Assembly (NCBI RefSeq): GCF_009711975.1
Contig: NZ_VIKW01000005.1
Span: 193,730-257,729, forward strand
Length of the DNA: 64,000 nt
Reading direction: 5' to 3'
Source: Anabaena sp. UHCC 0204
GTDB taxonomy: Bacteria > Cyanobacteriota > Cyanobacteriia > Cyanobacteriales > Nostocaceae
Shown: positions 12,102 through 19,873 of the stretch, one piece after another
How positions within the stretch are numbered: position 1 is the stretch's first letter
How the letters are laid out: every line of letters starts with the position of its first letter
The notes under the pieces: model-generated
What the model was told of the DNA's origin: nothing
What the model saw: only the letters and a program-made list of their open reading frames with translations
The model's database searches: none
Program-made: the position numbers and the translations under genes

Positions 12102-15100
12102 TTAGTTTCGCAATATCGCTGATAGTCGGAGATCGAAATAAGCAAATTAAAGGTAAATCCACATTAAATACTGAGCGAATTTCCCCGATTAACCTAACTG
12201 CAACTAAAGAATTTCCACCCAGATGAAAGAAATTATCTTTAATTCCCACTGGAGAAATCTGAAGTACCTGCTGCCAAAGTTCAATTAAAGTTTGTTCAAT
12301 CTGATTTTGAGAGATTCTTGAATTGCAAGTATCCCCAGCCGCAGCAACTAACATCGGTGCAGGTAAAGCCTGACGGTCAACTTTCTGATTAGGGGTAAGG
12401 GGAAATGCTGCCAGCAAGACAAAATTAGAAGGAATCATGTACTCAGGCAATAGAGAGAGTAGGTATTCTCGCATAGTTGCATTGGTCGGCTCATGTCCAG
12501 GCTGTGGGATTAAATATGCCACAAGACGCTTATCCCCCGGCACATCTTCACGGACAACCACCACCCCTTCCCGAATTGCCTCATGTCTGTTTAAAATTGT
12601 CTCAATTTCTCCCAATTCAATCCGGTATCCCCGCACCTTGACCTGAAAATCCATTCGTCCCAAAAATTCCACATTCCCATCCCTTCCGTAGCGAACCTCG
12701 TCCCCAGTCCGGTATAAACGTGCCGTGGCATCCGTACTAAAGGGATTTGGTACAAATCTTTCCTGAGTTAACTCCGGTCTATGCAAATATCCCCGCGTCA
12801 CTCCCTTACCGCCAATATACAATTCACCAGCAACACCAACAGGAACAGGTTGCTGATGTTTATCCAAAATGTATAACTCAGTATTCGCAATTGGACGACC
12901 TATGGGAACTACTCCATCAACTTTACCGAGAGTATGGGTTGCTGACCAAATAGTGGTTTCTGTTGGACCATACATATTGTGAACCCGTCCCGGCACAATT
13001 TCCTGGAGTTGAATTGCCAAAGCCTCAGTCAAAGCTTCTCCACCCACCATCATCTCCCTAAGTTGTCCCATGGCTTTGCGGGTAGCGGTTTCTGCAATTA
13101 GTAAATTTGCCATAGAGGGAGTACATTGCAGATGTGTTACCCCATGACCTTGAATCAGGTCAGCTATAGATTCAGTCGGAGTTGGATCATTAGCCAGTGT
13201 CTTCAATTCATTTAGCAAAGGTAGTTGAGATAGCACCCTATCCGTATCTACGCCATAGTCAATCAGGCAGGCAATTTCATCAACACCAATGTCCCTCACT
13301 CGATTCACCATCTGCAAACAGGTGTCCACAGTCCCAAACAGACCACTGGTTTCAAAATACCGCTCAAAAGAAAAATCTAGCACCTCAACCATATCCGGAT
13401 CAGACAAATGAGATATGGCAAACCGTCCCTTTTCGTCCGTAGTTTTCTGCTTGAAAGTCGGGAAAGACCAAGCCGCAAGCTTGATTAAATCCAAAGAACT
13501 AGCCAAATATTGCCGCATGGGTTGACGGACAATTTCTTTGACAATATCATCACTTTCCCCCACAAAAGTGTGCATCATCACAGTGACAATTCCCTGTCCA
13601 GAATGTCCATTTTCTTGCCAAGCTTGACGATAAATAGCAATCTTGGCTGCCAACTCATCTAAACCCTGCCCCAATAAGTGAGTTAAAATATTAGCGCCGC
13701 TTGCTCCTGCCTGATGGAACGTTTCCGGGTTGCCTGCCGCTGTAATCCAGACTGGGAGAGTAGGCTGAATGGGGCGGGGCAGAGTTTGCACCTCGACGAT
13801 TTCGCCTTTACCGTTGGGATATGCTAAAGTTCCACCTTGCCAGAGTTTCCGCACCTCCTCAACTTGCTCAAACATAATTTCCTTGCGGTTCTCAAAGGCT
13901 TGGGGACACAGCACAAAGTCATTAGGCTGCCAACCTGCTGCAAAGGATATACCAACTCGACCACCAGAAAGATTATCAACCAAAGCCCAATCTTCAGCCA
14001 ATCGCACCGAGTGATGCAAAGGAGAAACACAGCTACCGGCACGAATTTGGATATGCTTGGTAATAGTAGCGATCGCTGCACTACTAATCACAGGATTGGG
14101 GAATAAGCCACCAAAAGCATGAAAATGACGTTCAGGAGTCCAAATAGCTTTAAAGCCGTTGGCATCAGCAAATTTAGCCCCTTCTAGCAACAGTCTATAC
14201 TTGGTCGCTGCATCTTCACCTTGCTCATGGCTGGAGAAGTAAAAAAGACTAAAATCAGTGTGTTTTAATTGATTTGACGGCGGCAAAGTTGACTGTTGCC
14301 GTTCTTGTTTGGGGTTATAAATGACAACCTTAAACCCCCGTGCCAATGTCCAAAACAGTTCCAAGACGGAAATATCAAACGATAAACTGGTGACAGCCAA
14401 CCATACCCCCGGCGGATCATGGTCAATCACAGCATCCATACCAGTGAAGAAGTTGACCACATTCCTATGCTCCACCATTACACCTTTAGGCTTCCCCGTT
14501 GAGCCGGAAGTGTAGATGATATAACTCAGGTTTTCCGGTTTCACCCCACTATGGGGATTTATGATTGGTTGTTGAGTAATTTCGCCCCAGATCATATCAA
14601 TGGGGATAATGCAGACATCATCATTAACAACCAGTTTAGGAATTAATTTCTCCTCAGTTAAGATCACCGGAGCTTGGGAATCTGCCAGCATCAAAGCCAA
14701 ACGCTCTGGGGGGAAATCGGGGTCAAGGGGAAGATATGCCCCACCGGCTTTATGAATTGCCAATAACCCAATCATCATTTCTAATGATCTTTCGAGATGA
14801 ATACCTACCAAAACATCGGGACCAACCCCCTGTAGTTGCAAATAGTGGGCTAATTGATTGGCTTGTTCATTCAATTCCCGGTAAGTTAATTGTCGCTCTT
14901 GAAAAGCCACCGCTACACCATCAGGAGTAGATTCGGCTTGAATTTCAAACAACTCATGAATACACCGATTTGTAGGCAAAGGCTGTGCTGTATCGTTCCA
15001 ATCCCCCAAAATTTGCTGCTGTTCGGACACCGATAACAGCGGTAATTGATGTAGCGGTTGTTGAGGATGCTCTATACAAGCAGTGATAAAACTCTGGAGT

Positions 15101-16644
15101 TGTTGAACAATGGCTTGAGAGTCAGCTTCATTCAGAGAGCTAGTATGAATTAACTCTGGTAAACTGCCATCCTCATAAGCCACAAAAACCATAGATGCTT
15201 CCAAATAATGCCAATCTAGGCAATCTGGACTGCTTGCTAAGGCGATTGCTACAGGCAGAAAATTACTCTGGAGGCTATCTTGTAATTCTGGATAACGTCT
15301 CAACAGGCTATGTCTAAAGCTACCCAACCGCGAAGTATCATCTAAAGCAATTGCAAACCGCTTTTGAAATTGACTAAATGACTCCCCTATCTGAGTTTGC
15401 ACACGGATAGGAACTCGTTGAGCAAATATTTCGGGCGCAATGCTACGTTGTGAATCCGTTTGCAGTCCCAAATCAAATTCCATTTCCGTTGCCAAGCGCC
15501 CACAGTAAGCCGCAAACATAGCCAGCAAAGACTTAGCTTCTACCTGCTCCGTGGACAACAAAATGCCATAGCAATCCATGGAGATATCTAGAGACTGATT
15601 AGGCATTTCCCTTGGCAAATAAGGATGTCTAAAGGGTGCAAGCTGCATCAACCGTTGTGACCAAATTTGCTCATAGCGACAAATAGCTGCATTGCGTTGA
15701 TTAATTGCCTCCCTGACTTCCCCATCAATTACTGGCAAGACATCACCGACGCACACACTATAATCTTTTCTCAATTGTGCTGGGGAAATATTCTTTCCCC
15801 TTAATGTCGTTAAACCACTTAACTGCACAGCCCCATCTATAGTGGCAACGCACATTCCCTCCTCTCCTAGTTTTAGCACTTGTCCTGGAGTACCAGAAGC
15901 AGTTTTGATGACATGGGCAGAACCGACAGCAACCACTCCTCCTGGCAACCACACCTTGGGTAAACCTAGTTCATTACGAATGGGGCCAAAATCTAAGGCT
16001 TTGACCAGATTACAAATATCCTTACTACTAACATCAAAAGAAATAAGAGCAGCCGCATCAGGGCGATCGCTAGAGCTAAAATAACTTCGTTGTGATAGGT
16101 CTTGATGCCAAGGCTCTATCAGATCCATTGCCAGTTCTTGCACCAGTTCGGTGAAGGAATTAACGGCTGCATCAAAACAGCTAACATTCAGGTTAAATAC
16201 TGTATCGTCTGGCAGAATCGGCACAGCTTTTTGTTTAAAGATCCGCCCAGCATCAATTTCACAAGCTACTTCGTGCCAGGTAATAGCATATTCAGTTTCA
16301 CCATTCAGCAAAGCCCAAGAAGTTGCATACAAACCTGCATACTTAGGTAATGGGGAATCATGGTAATTAATAGTAGCTTTTTTTGCCCTAGCGATCGCAT
16401 CGGCGGGAATGATCCATTTGATGTTATTAATACTAAAAAGATAATCGTACTCAGCCTCCAAGAGTGTTTTATGGAAAACGTGTCGAGAAGGAGCATGAGT
16501 GATGCCATGTTCTTGAGACCACTTTTGCAATGAATGATCTGTGGAATACACTCCCAGCACTTGGCAGTTTTTCTGCAACAAAATTTCTAAACAACTCAAA
16601 GGCAGGACACCATCGCCGACAACAAAACAAGAAAAACTGGACAT
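12079..16644 (-). CDS. NRPS-like megaenzyme: formyltransferase - partial C - A with inserted luciferase-like monooxygenase - PCP
   Basis: Domains in the 1521 residues are as follows. Formyltransferase, about 1-310, has NYHDSPLPKYAG (93-104) and EIDAGR (129-134), the Asn/His/Asp active-site pattern of methionyl-tRNA formyltransferase. A C-terminal half of a condensation domain (about 345-545) has no HHxxxDG. The adenylation N-part includes TYREL (587), YTSGSTGKPKG (711) and FDISVLELF (756). An FMN-dependent luciferase-like monooxygenase of the MupA/Atu3671 type spans about 795-1140. The adenylation C-part includes NMYGPTETT (1223), YRTGD (1311), VRGYRIELGE (1337) and Lys1421. The carrier protein has Ser1479 in LGGNSL. 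Mapped to GrsA, the specificity residues read D-I-L-Q-M-G-M-I-W-K, close to a known glycine code. Monooxygenases inserted in glycine adenylation domains occur in MtaG/MelG, where oxidised glycine is cleaved to leave a terminal amide. There is no thioesterase. Confidence 0.9.
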   Translation of the reverse strand: MSSFSCFVVGDGVLPLSCLEILLQKNCQVLGVYSTDHSLQKWSQEHGITHAPSRHVFHKTLLEAEYDYLFSINNIKWIIPADAIARAKKATINYHDSPLPKYAGLYATSWALLNGETEYAITWHEVACEIDAGRIFKQKAVPILPDDTVFNLNVSCFDAAVNSFTELVQELAMDLIEPWHQDLSQRSYFSSSDRPDAAALISFDVSSKDICNLVKALDFGPIRNELGLPKVWLPGGVVAVGSAHVIKTASGTPGQVLKLGEEGMCVATIDGAVQLSGLTTLRGKNISPAQLRKDYSVCVGDVLPVIDGEVREAINQRNAAICRYEQIWSQRLMQLAPFRHPYLPREMPNQSLDISMDCYGILLSTEQVEAKSLLAMFAAYCGRLATEMEFDLGLQTDSQRSIAPEIFAQRVPIRVQTQIGESFSQFQKRFAIALDDTSRLGSFRHSLLRRYPELQDSLQSNFLPVAIALASSPDCLDWHYLEASMVFVAYEDGSLPELIHTSSLNEADSQAIVQQLQSFITACIEHPQQPLHQLPLLSVSEQQQILGDWNDTAQPLPTNRCIHELFEIQAESTPDGVAVAFQERQLTYRELNEQANQLAHYLQLQGVGPDVLVGIHLERSLEMMIGLLAIHKAGGAYLPLDPDFPPERLALMLADSQAPVILTEEKLIPKLVVNDDVCIIPIDMIWGEITQQPIINPHSGVKPENLSYIIYTSGSTGKPKGVMVEHRNVVNFFTGMDAVIDHDPPGVWLAVTSLSFDISVLELFWTLARGFKVVIYNPKQERQQSTLPPSNQLKHTDFSLFYFSSHEQGEDAATKYRLLLEGAKFADANGFKAIWTPERHFHAFGGLFPNPVISSAAIATITKHIQIRAGSCVSPLHHSVRLAEDWALVDNLSGGRVGISFAAGWQPNDFVLCPQAFENRKEIMFEQVEEVRKLWQGGTLAYPNGKGEIVEVQTLPRPIQPTLPVWITAAGNPETFHQAGASGANILTHLLGQGLDELAAKIAIYRQAWQENGHSGQGIVTVMMHTFVGESDDIVKEIVRQPMRQYLASSLDLIKLAAWSFPTFKQKTTDEKGRFAISHLSDPDMVEVLDFSFERYFETSGLFGTVDTCLQMVNRVRDIGVDEIACLIDYGVDTDRVLSQLPLLNELKTLANDPTPTESIADLIQGHGVTHLQCTPSMANLLIAETATRKAMGQLREMMVGGEALTEALAIQLQEIVPGRVHNMYGPTETTIWSATHTLGKVDGVVPIGRPIANTELYILDKHQQPVPVGVAGELYIGGKGVTRGYLHRPELTQERFVPNPFSTDATARLYRTGDEVRYGRDGNVEFLGRMDFQVKVRGYRIELGEIETILNRHEAIREGVVVVREDVPGDKRLVAYLIPQPGHEPTNATMREYLLSLLPEYMIPSNFVLLAAFPLTPNQKVDRQALPAPMLVAAAGDTCNSRISQNQIEQTLIELWQQVLQISPVGIKDNFFHLGGNSLVAVRLIGEIRSVFNVDLPLICLFRSPTISDIAKLISNSYSL

Positions 16645-16668
16645 AATTCATCTATCCTCGAAGAAAAT

Positions 16669-16697
16669 AATTGACAATTGACAATTGATAATTGACA
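16669..16697. repeat. TTGACAA heptamer repeat tract
   Basis: Consecutive units of the ATTGACA/ATTGATA heptamer lie just upstream of the megaenzyme start. The inverted counterpart (TGTCAAT units) is at 16859-16888, so the two tracts bracket the family B element between them. Such short tandem heptamers are common between genes of Nostoc-type cyanobacteria. Confidence 0.8.
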
Positions 16698-16709
16698 GCT
16701 AAGAAGGGA

Positions 16710-16820
16710 GGCGTTGCATAATTGAAGTATGAATTAGCCTCACGCAAAGGCGCAAAGACGCAAAGGTAAGAGGTTTCAAGGTTGGACTGGGTGGATTTCA
16801 TACCTCGATTTAGCAACGCC
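16710..16820. repeat. Family B palindromic element (MITE-like)
   Basis: An 111-bp element with 8-bp terminal inverted repeats GGCGTTGC and GCAACGCC. The inside carries a CACGCAAAGGCGCAAAG purine tract and GTAAGAG, also present in the copies at 12034-12101, 40689-40821 and 62820-62949. It is in the same orientation as the 12034 copy, so the megaenzyme gene is bracketed by direct copies of this family. Confidence 0.75.
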
Positions 16821-16832
16821 AGAAGGGAAAAT

Positions 16833-16888
16833 AGTCTCGAATCTGTGTTATTTAGCGTTGTCAATTGTCAATTATCAATTGTCAATTA
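16833..16888. repeat. Family C repeat ending in heptamers
   Basis: It begins AGTCTCGAATCTG, continues to a GCGTTGTCAATT segment and runs into TGTCAAT heptamers. A direct copy lies at 18118-18176 and an inverted remnant near 19795-19815. The copies at 16833 and 18118 flank the DUF362 gene as direct repeats. Confidence 0.75.
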
Positions 16889-16889
16889 G

Positions 16890-18014
16890 TTAAGTTATGT
16901 AGCGCCGAATCTGATCGGCAATTCTTTGACTAGCTCTGTCAGCGGTAATTAGTTGAATCTGATCTGGATGAGATACTCCCACACCTAACTCTACGGCGGT
17001 GCTAATCTGTGCTAACTTCCAAATAGATCCTTGGGTAACTTCATTTGTACTGCCTAGCAAACGCAGCATTCCTAACCCAATAACATCAATAGCTATCCGA
17101 TCTGTACTGGCCAAAATCACATTGGCCGCCACTTTCTTCCCAGACTCTGGTCCCCCTTCCACAAAGGTTTCCACACCATCCATTAAGACCAAACTGGGCT
17201 GATAGACGGCATTAATTTCCGCGATCATCTGCTGCATATATGGTGAAGTATGCAAATCATTCATATAGTTGAAGGGATCACCAGGAACATACTTTGCTAC
17301 CATACCTACTGTATTTTTGAGTGACAGGGTATAATGCGCTCCCCTATGAGTTTTCAAACAACAGGTATTAACAACCGCTCCAGCCTGGAGAATTGGCCGC
17401 GCAAAGGCGAAACCTTGTTGCCAGTGAGTTCCTGATGGTGAAAAATATTGCCACTGTTCAGTAGACATTTCATCAAAAACCATCGCTTCTAATCCATAGC
17501 GTTCTGCCAGTTGGAACACCCCTTTTAGCTTCATAGCTTCACGAGTCTGAGCCATTCCTGAGCGATCGCCTACAGTAATTTTTCCCACTCCAGCTTTTTG
17601 CAGTTTTTCCACCAAGGCTGCTAATAATTTAGTATCTGTAGCTGCTGGCGATGGATCGGCGGTATTGTAATTGGGTTTGAGAAAAATACTTTTTCCTTCG
17701 ATCCCATCTGGCTGTAATAAGTCAAGTGCTTGCTGTGTCCCTGATACCCGATCTTCGGTGTGAACTAAGACAACTTTGCTAATACCAGTCGGTTTTGGTG
17801 ATGCTACTATTTTCATGGCCTGACTATTCTTGGCATTAGCAGCCTCCAGAATAGATTTAGACGTTTTCAGGGTATGAATAACAGATGCAGGGGAAAACCC
17901 CGATATTTTCAGGTTGTGAAGAACAGGAGCAACAATAGCCGCCCCCGTAGCGATTCCAGCTAATTGGAGAATATTCCGCCTTGTGCGCCGGGGATGAGAA
18001 GATTGACTACGCAT
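16890..18014 (-). CDS. DUF362 family protein with Tat-type signal
   Basis: A 374-residue protein whose body matches DUF362 (for example IFLKPNYNTADPS near 113, NTCCLKTHRGAHYTLSLKNT near 215, and VLMDGVETFVEGGPESGKK near 275). The domain is widespread in bacteria and archaea but its reaction is not established; some members carry ferredoxin-type clusters, which I do not see here. The N-terminus has two arginine pairs before a hydrophobic stretch (RRTRRNILQLAG, then GIATGAAIVAPVL), consistent with twin-arginine export or membrane anchoring. It lies between the megaenzyme gene and a sugar acyltransferase gene, and is flanked on both sides by direct family C repeats, so it may be a later insertion in the locus. 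No function is proposed. Confidence 0.85.
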   Translation of the reverse strand: MRSQSSHPRRTRRNILQLAGIATGAAIVAPVLHNLKISGFSPASVIHTLKTSKSILEAANAKNSQAMKIVASPKPTGISKVVLVHTEDRVSGTQQALDLLQPDGIEGKSIFLKPNYNTADPSPAATDTKLLAALVEKLQKAGVGKITVGDRSGMAQTREAMKLKGVFQLAERYGLEAMVFDEMSTEQWQYFSPSGTHWQQGFAFARPILQAGAVVNTCCLKTHRGAHYTLSLKNTVGMVAKYVPGDPFNYMNDLHTSPYMQQMIAEINAVYQPSLVLMDGVETFVEGGPESGKKVAANVILASTDRIAIDVIGLGMLRLLGSTNEVTQGSIWKLAQISTAVELGVGVSHPDQIQLITADRASQRIADQIRRYIT

Positions 18015-18073
18015 AACACTAAGTAAGGTGACAGGTTACAGGTAAGAAGGAATAAGCAGGAATCAGGAGGTAG

Positions 18074-18092
18074 GGGCGCAGGGCCTGCGCCC
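18074..18092. repeat. Short hairpin repeat GGGCGCAG-CTGCGCCC
   Basis: A perfect 8-bp stem with a 3-base loop. The same hairpin with one loop base changed (GGT for GGC) occurs at 52607-52625, so this is a dispersed palindrome rather than a gene-specific site. Confidence 0.75.
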
Positions 18093-18117
18093 AGTCATGA
18101 GAAGGAAGAAAAAGATT

Positions 18118-18176
18118 AGTCTCGAATCTGGATTATTAAACGTTGTCAATTATCAATTGTCAATTGTCAATTGTTA
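18118..18176. repeat. Family C repeat, second copy
   Basis: It starts AGTCTCGAATCTGGATTATT and ends in TGTCAAT heptamers that abut the stop codon of the acyltransferase gene at 18177. It is a direct repeat of 16833-16888. Confidence 0.75.
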
Positions 18177-18833
18177 TTAGATTCGGACTAAGTTACTTGG
18201 GACTTCAAACTTGACAGTTTCCCCAGGGGAGTAAACAGCTTTGTCTTCTGTATCACTGAGAATGATTGATCCTGCACCAATAATATTTTCTTTGCCAATT
18301 TTGATGTAATTGCGGATAGTAGTATTCAAACCCAAAAAAGTGCATTCTCCTATGTTGACTCCACCACCAAGAACGACATGAGAAGTCAGAAAACAATGAT
18401 CATTGATCACACAATGGTGGGCGATAGAATTCACACCCAAAAGTAGACAGTTGTTGCCGATGGAGGTGAAAGGCTGAATAACATTATTTTCCATGATAAA
18501 ACAGTTTTCACCCACTGGTGTACCATAATAAGATGCTTGAGAACTGATATAGGAAATAAAGCTATATCCTCGCTCTTTTCCATTCAAGTATTTTTCTGCC
18601 CGCAATTTATTAACTTGTTGGTAACTAATGGCTATGAATAATTTGTATTGATCAGGCGGATAATACTTTTCTAATTTTTCATAGGGAACAATTGGTAAAT
18701 TATGGAAACTCTCTGTTTTCAGATAGGCTTCATCAACAGTAAAACCAACTACTTCATGTTCGGAATCTCTCTGAAGATAGAAATGGACTATTTCGGCTAT
18801 TTCACTACTTCCAAAAATAACAACTTTAGCCAT
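18177..18833 (-). CDS. NeuD/PglD-family hexapeptide acyltransferase
   Basis: The 218 residues start with a Rossmann-like nucleotide-sugar-binding segment (VVIFGSSEIAEIVHFY) and continue with left-handed beta-helix repeats from about residue 95 to 200, including the double histidine SIAHHCVI where the family keeps its catalytic histidine. It would transfer an acetyl or other acyl group to a sugar amine or hydroxyl. It lies 50 bp upstream of the DUF362/repeat region and 51 bp downstream of the phosphosugar transferase gene, in the same direction. It is clearly different in sequence from the PglD-like protein at 6965-7591, so the locus encodes two acylations or one of them has become specialised for a non-acetyl donor. 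Confidence 0.88.
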   Translation of the reverse strand: MAKVVIFGSSEIAEIVHFYLQRDSEHEVVGFTVDEAYLKTESFHNLPIVPYEKLEKYYPPDQYKLFIAISYQQVNKLRAEKYLNGKERGYSFISYISSQASYYGTPVGENCFIMENNVIQPFTSIGNNCLLLGVNSIAHHCVINDHCFLTSHVVLGGGVNIGECTFLGLNTTIRNYIKIGKENIIGAGSIILSDTEDKAVYSPGETVKFEVPSNLVRI

Positions 18834-18883
18834 GATTTATACTCCAATTATATCTTTTATTGATGTTAACTTTCATGGCTAAT

Positions 18884-19492
18884 TTAATCTCCCATAAATT
18901 CTTCCATTGTGGCATGATTTTGTTGACTAATCCCTTCTTGTTGCATAACTGTCCAAACAGTCAGGAAAATTATTTTCAAGTCTAGTAATAAACTCCAATG
19001 GTTGATATACAAGATATCTAGGTTAAATTTTTCTTCCCAACTCAGGGCATTTCGACCTCGAACTTGTGCTAAACCTGTAATCCCTGGTTTTACTTCCTGT
19101 CGTCGTGCTTGTTCTGGGGTATAACGATCAAGATATTGTACTAATAATGGTCGTGGTCCGACAAAACTCATATCTCCTTTGAGAATATTCCATAGTTGGG
19201 GAAGTTCATCAAAACTTGTTTTTCGGAGAAATTGACCAAAAGATGTCAAGCGTTTTTCATCGCTAAGTAGATTACCTTTTTCATCGCACTCATCGGTCAT
19301 GGTACGGAATTTGTAGAAGTTAAAAACCCGTGCATCTTTACCTGGACGAGGTTGGATAAAAAGAACTGGACTACCCATATTTATGTAGATAGCGATCGCG
19401 ACACCTAGCATAATCGGAGAAAGAATAATTAAGGCGATCGCTGCTACAAATCTATCTAGTATTGATTTGAGAAATCTGCTATATTTGTTCAT
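18884..19492 (-). CDS. PglC-like polyprenyl-phosphate phosphosugar transferase
   Basis: This monotopic membrane enzyme would transfer a sugar-1-phosphate from UDP-sugar to undecaprenyl phosphate, the first membrane step of repeat-unit assembly. At 202 residues it is the short PglC form, without the extra N-terminal membrane domain of WcaJ. It has one re-entrant hydrophobic helix (about 12-34), the KFRTM motif, the catalytic Asp-Glu pair in TSFDELPQLWN, and FVGPRPLL followed by KPGITGLAQVRGRN. In Campylobacter PglC uses UDP-diacetylbacillosamine, and the dehydratase, aminotransferase and acetyltransferase for a similar sugar are encoded in this locus, which supports that substrate class by context. 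Confidence 0.94.
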   Translation of the reverse strand: MNKYSRFLKSILDRFVAAIALIILSPIMLGVAIAIYINMGSPVLFIQPRPGKDARVFNFYKFRTMTDECDEKGNLLSDEKRLTSFGQFLRKTSFDELPQLWNILKGDMSFVGPRPLLVQYLDRYTPEQARRQEVKPGITGLAQVRGRNALSWEEKFNLDILYINHWSLLLDLKIIFLTVWTVMQQEGISQQNHATMEEFMGD

Positions 19493-19873
19493 GAGTTCAC
19501 CTTTTATTCAAACCAAAAACCATGAATACGAAATATTAAGCAGCAATTTATTTGCAAAAATACCTGCTTGATGTTTTCACTAATCAGCAAATAATGAAAT
19601 TATTGAATTCCATTAAATCTATCAAGCCTTATTTGATTTTTTGAAGTCTTTTTTGCACCGTGAATAATTTACAGGATAGACTTGATTTCTAAAATCAAAT
19701 CGCCAGCCTGGCACTACTTTTATGAATATTTGATGAACAATATTTAGTTAAGATAATTGACAATTGATAATTGACAATTGACAATTGAAAATGCTTAATA
19801 ATCCAGATTAAAGACTGTTCTTCCTCTTCCTCTTCTTCCCCCTTCTTCCCTGTCACCTGTCACCTGTCACCTG
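19493..19873. other. Repeat-rich intergenic region
   Basis: No credible gene. It contains an ATTGACA/ATTGATA heptamer tract at about 19754-19789, an inverted remnant of the family C repeat (TTAATAATCCAGATT) at about 19797-19811, a pyrimidine-rich stretch of CTTCTTCCC units, and four tandem CTGTCAC units at 19856-19880 that run into the 3' end of the next glycosyltransferase gene. The segment 19493-19750 is AT-rich and shows nothing I can name. Confidence 0.6.

Noticed and set aside
12437..16366. Several plus-strand frames opposite the megaenzyme
   Set aside because: All are antisense to well-supported formyltransferase, adenylation and monooxygenase domains.
16652..16864. 70-codon minus-strand frame between the megaenzyme and DUF362 genes
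   Set aside because: It consists entirely of heptamer, family B and family C repeat sequence.
16669..16888. Heptamer tracts as a CRISPR array or replication origin
   Set aside because: No regularly spaced 25-40 bp repeats with unique spacers, and no DnaA-box cluster or dnaA/dnaN genes nearby.
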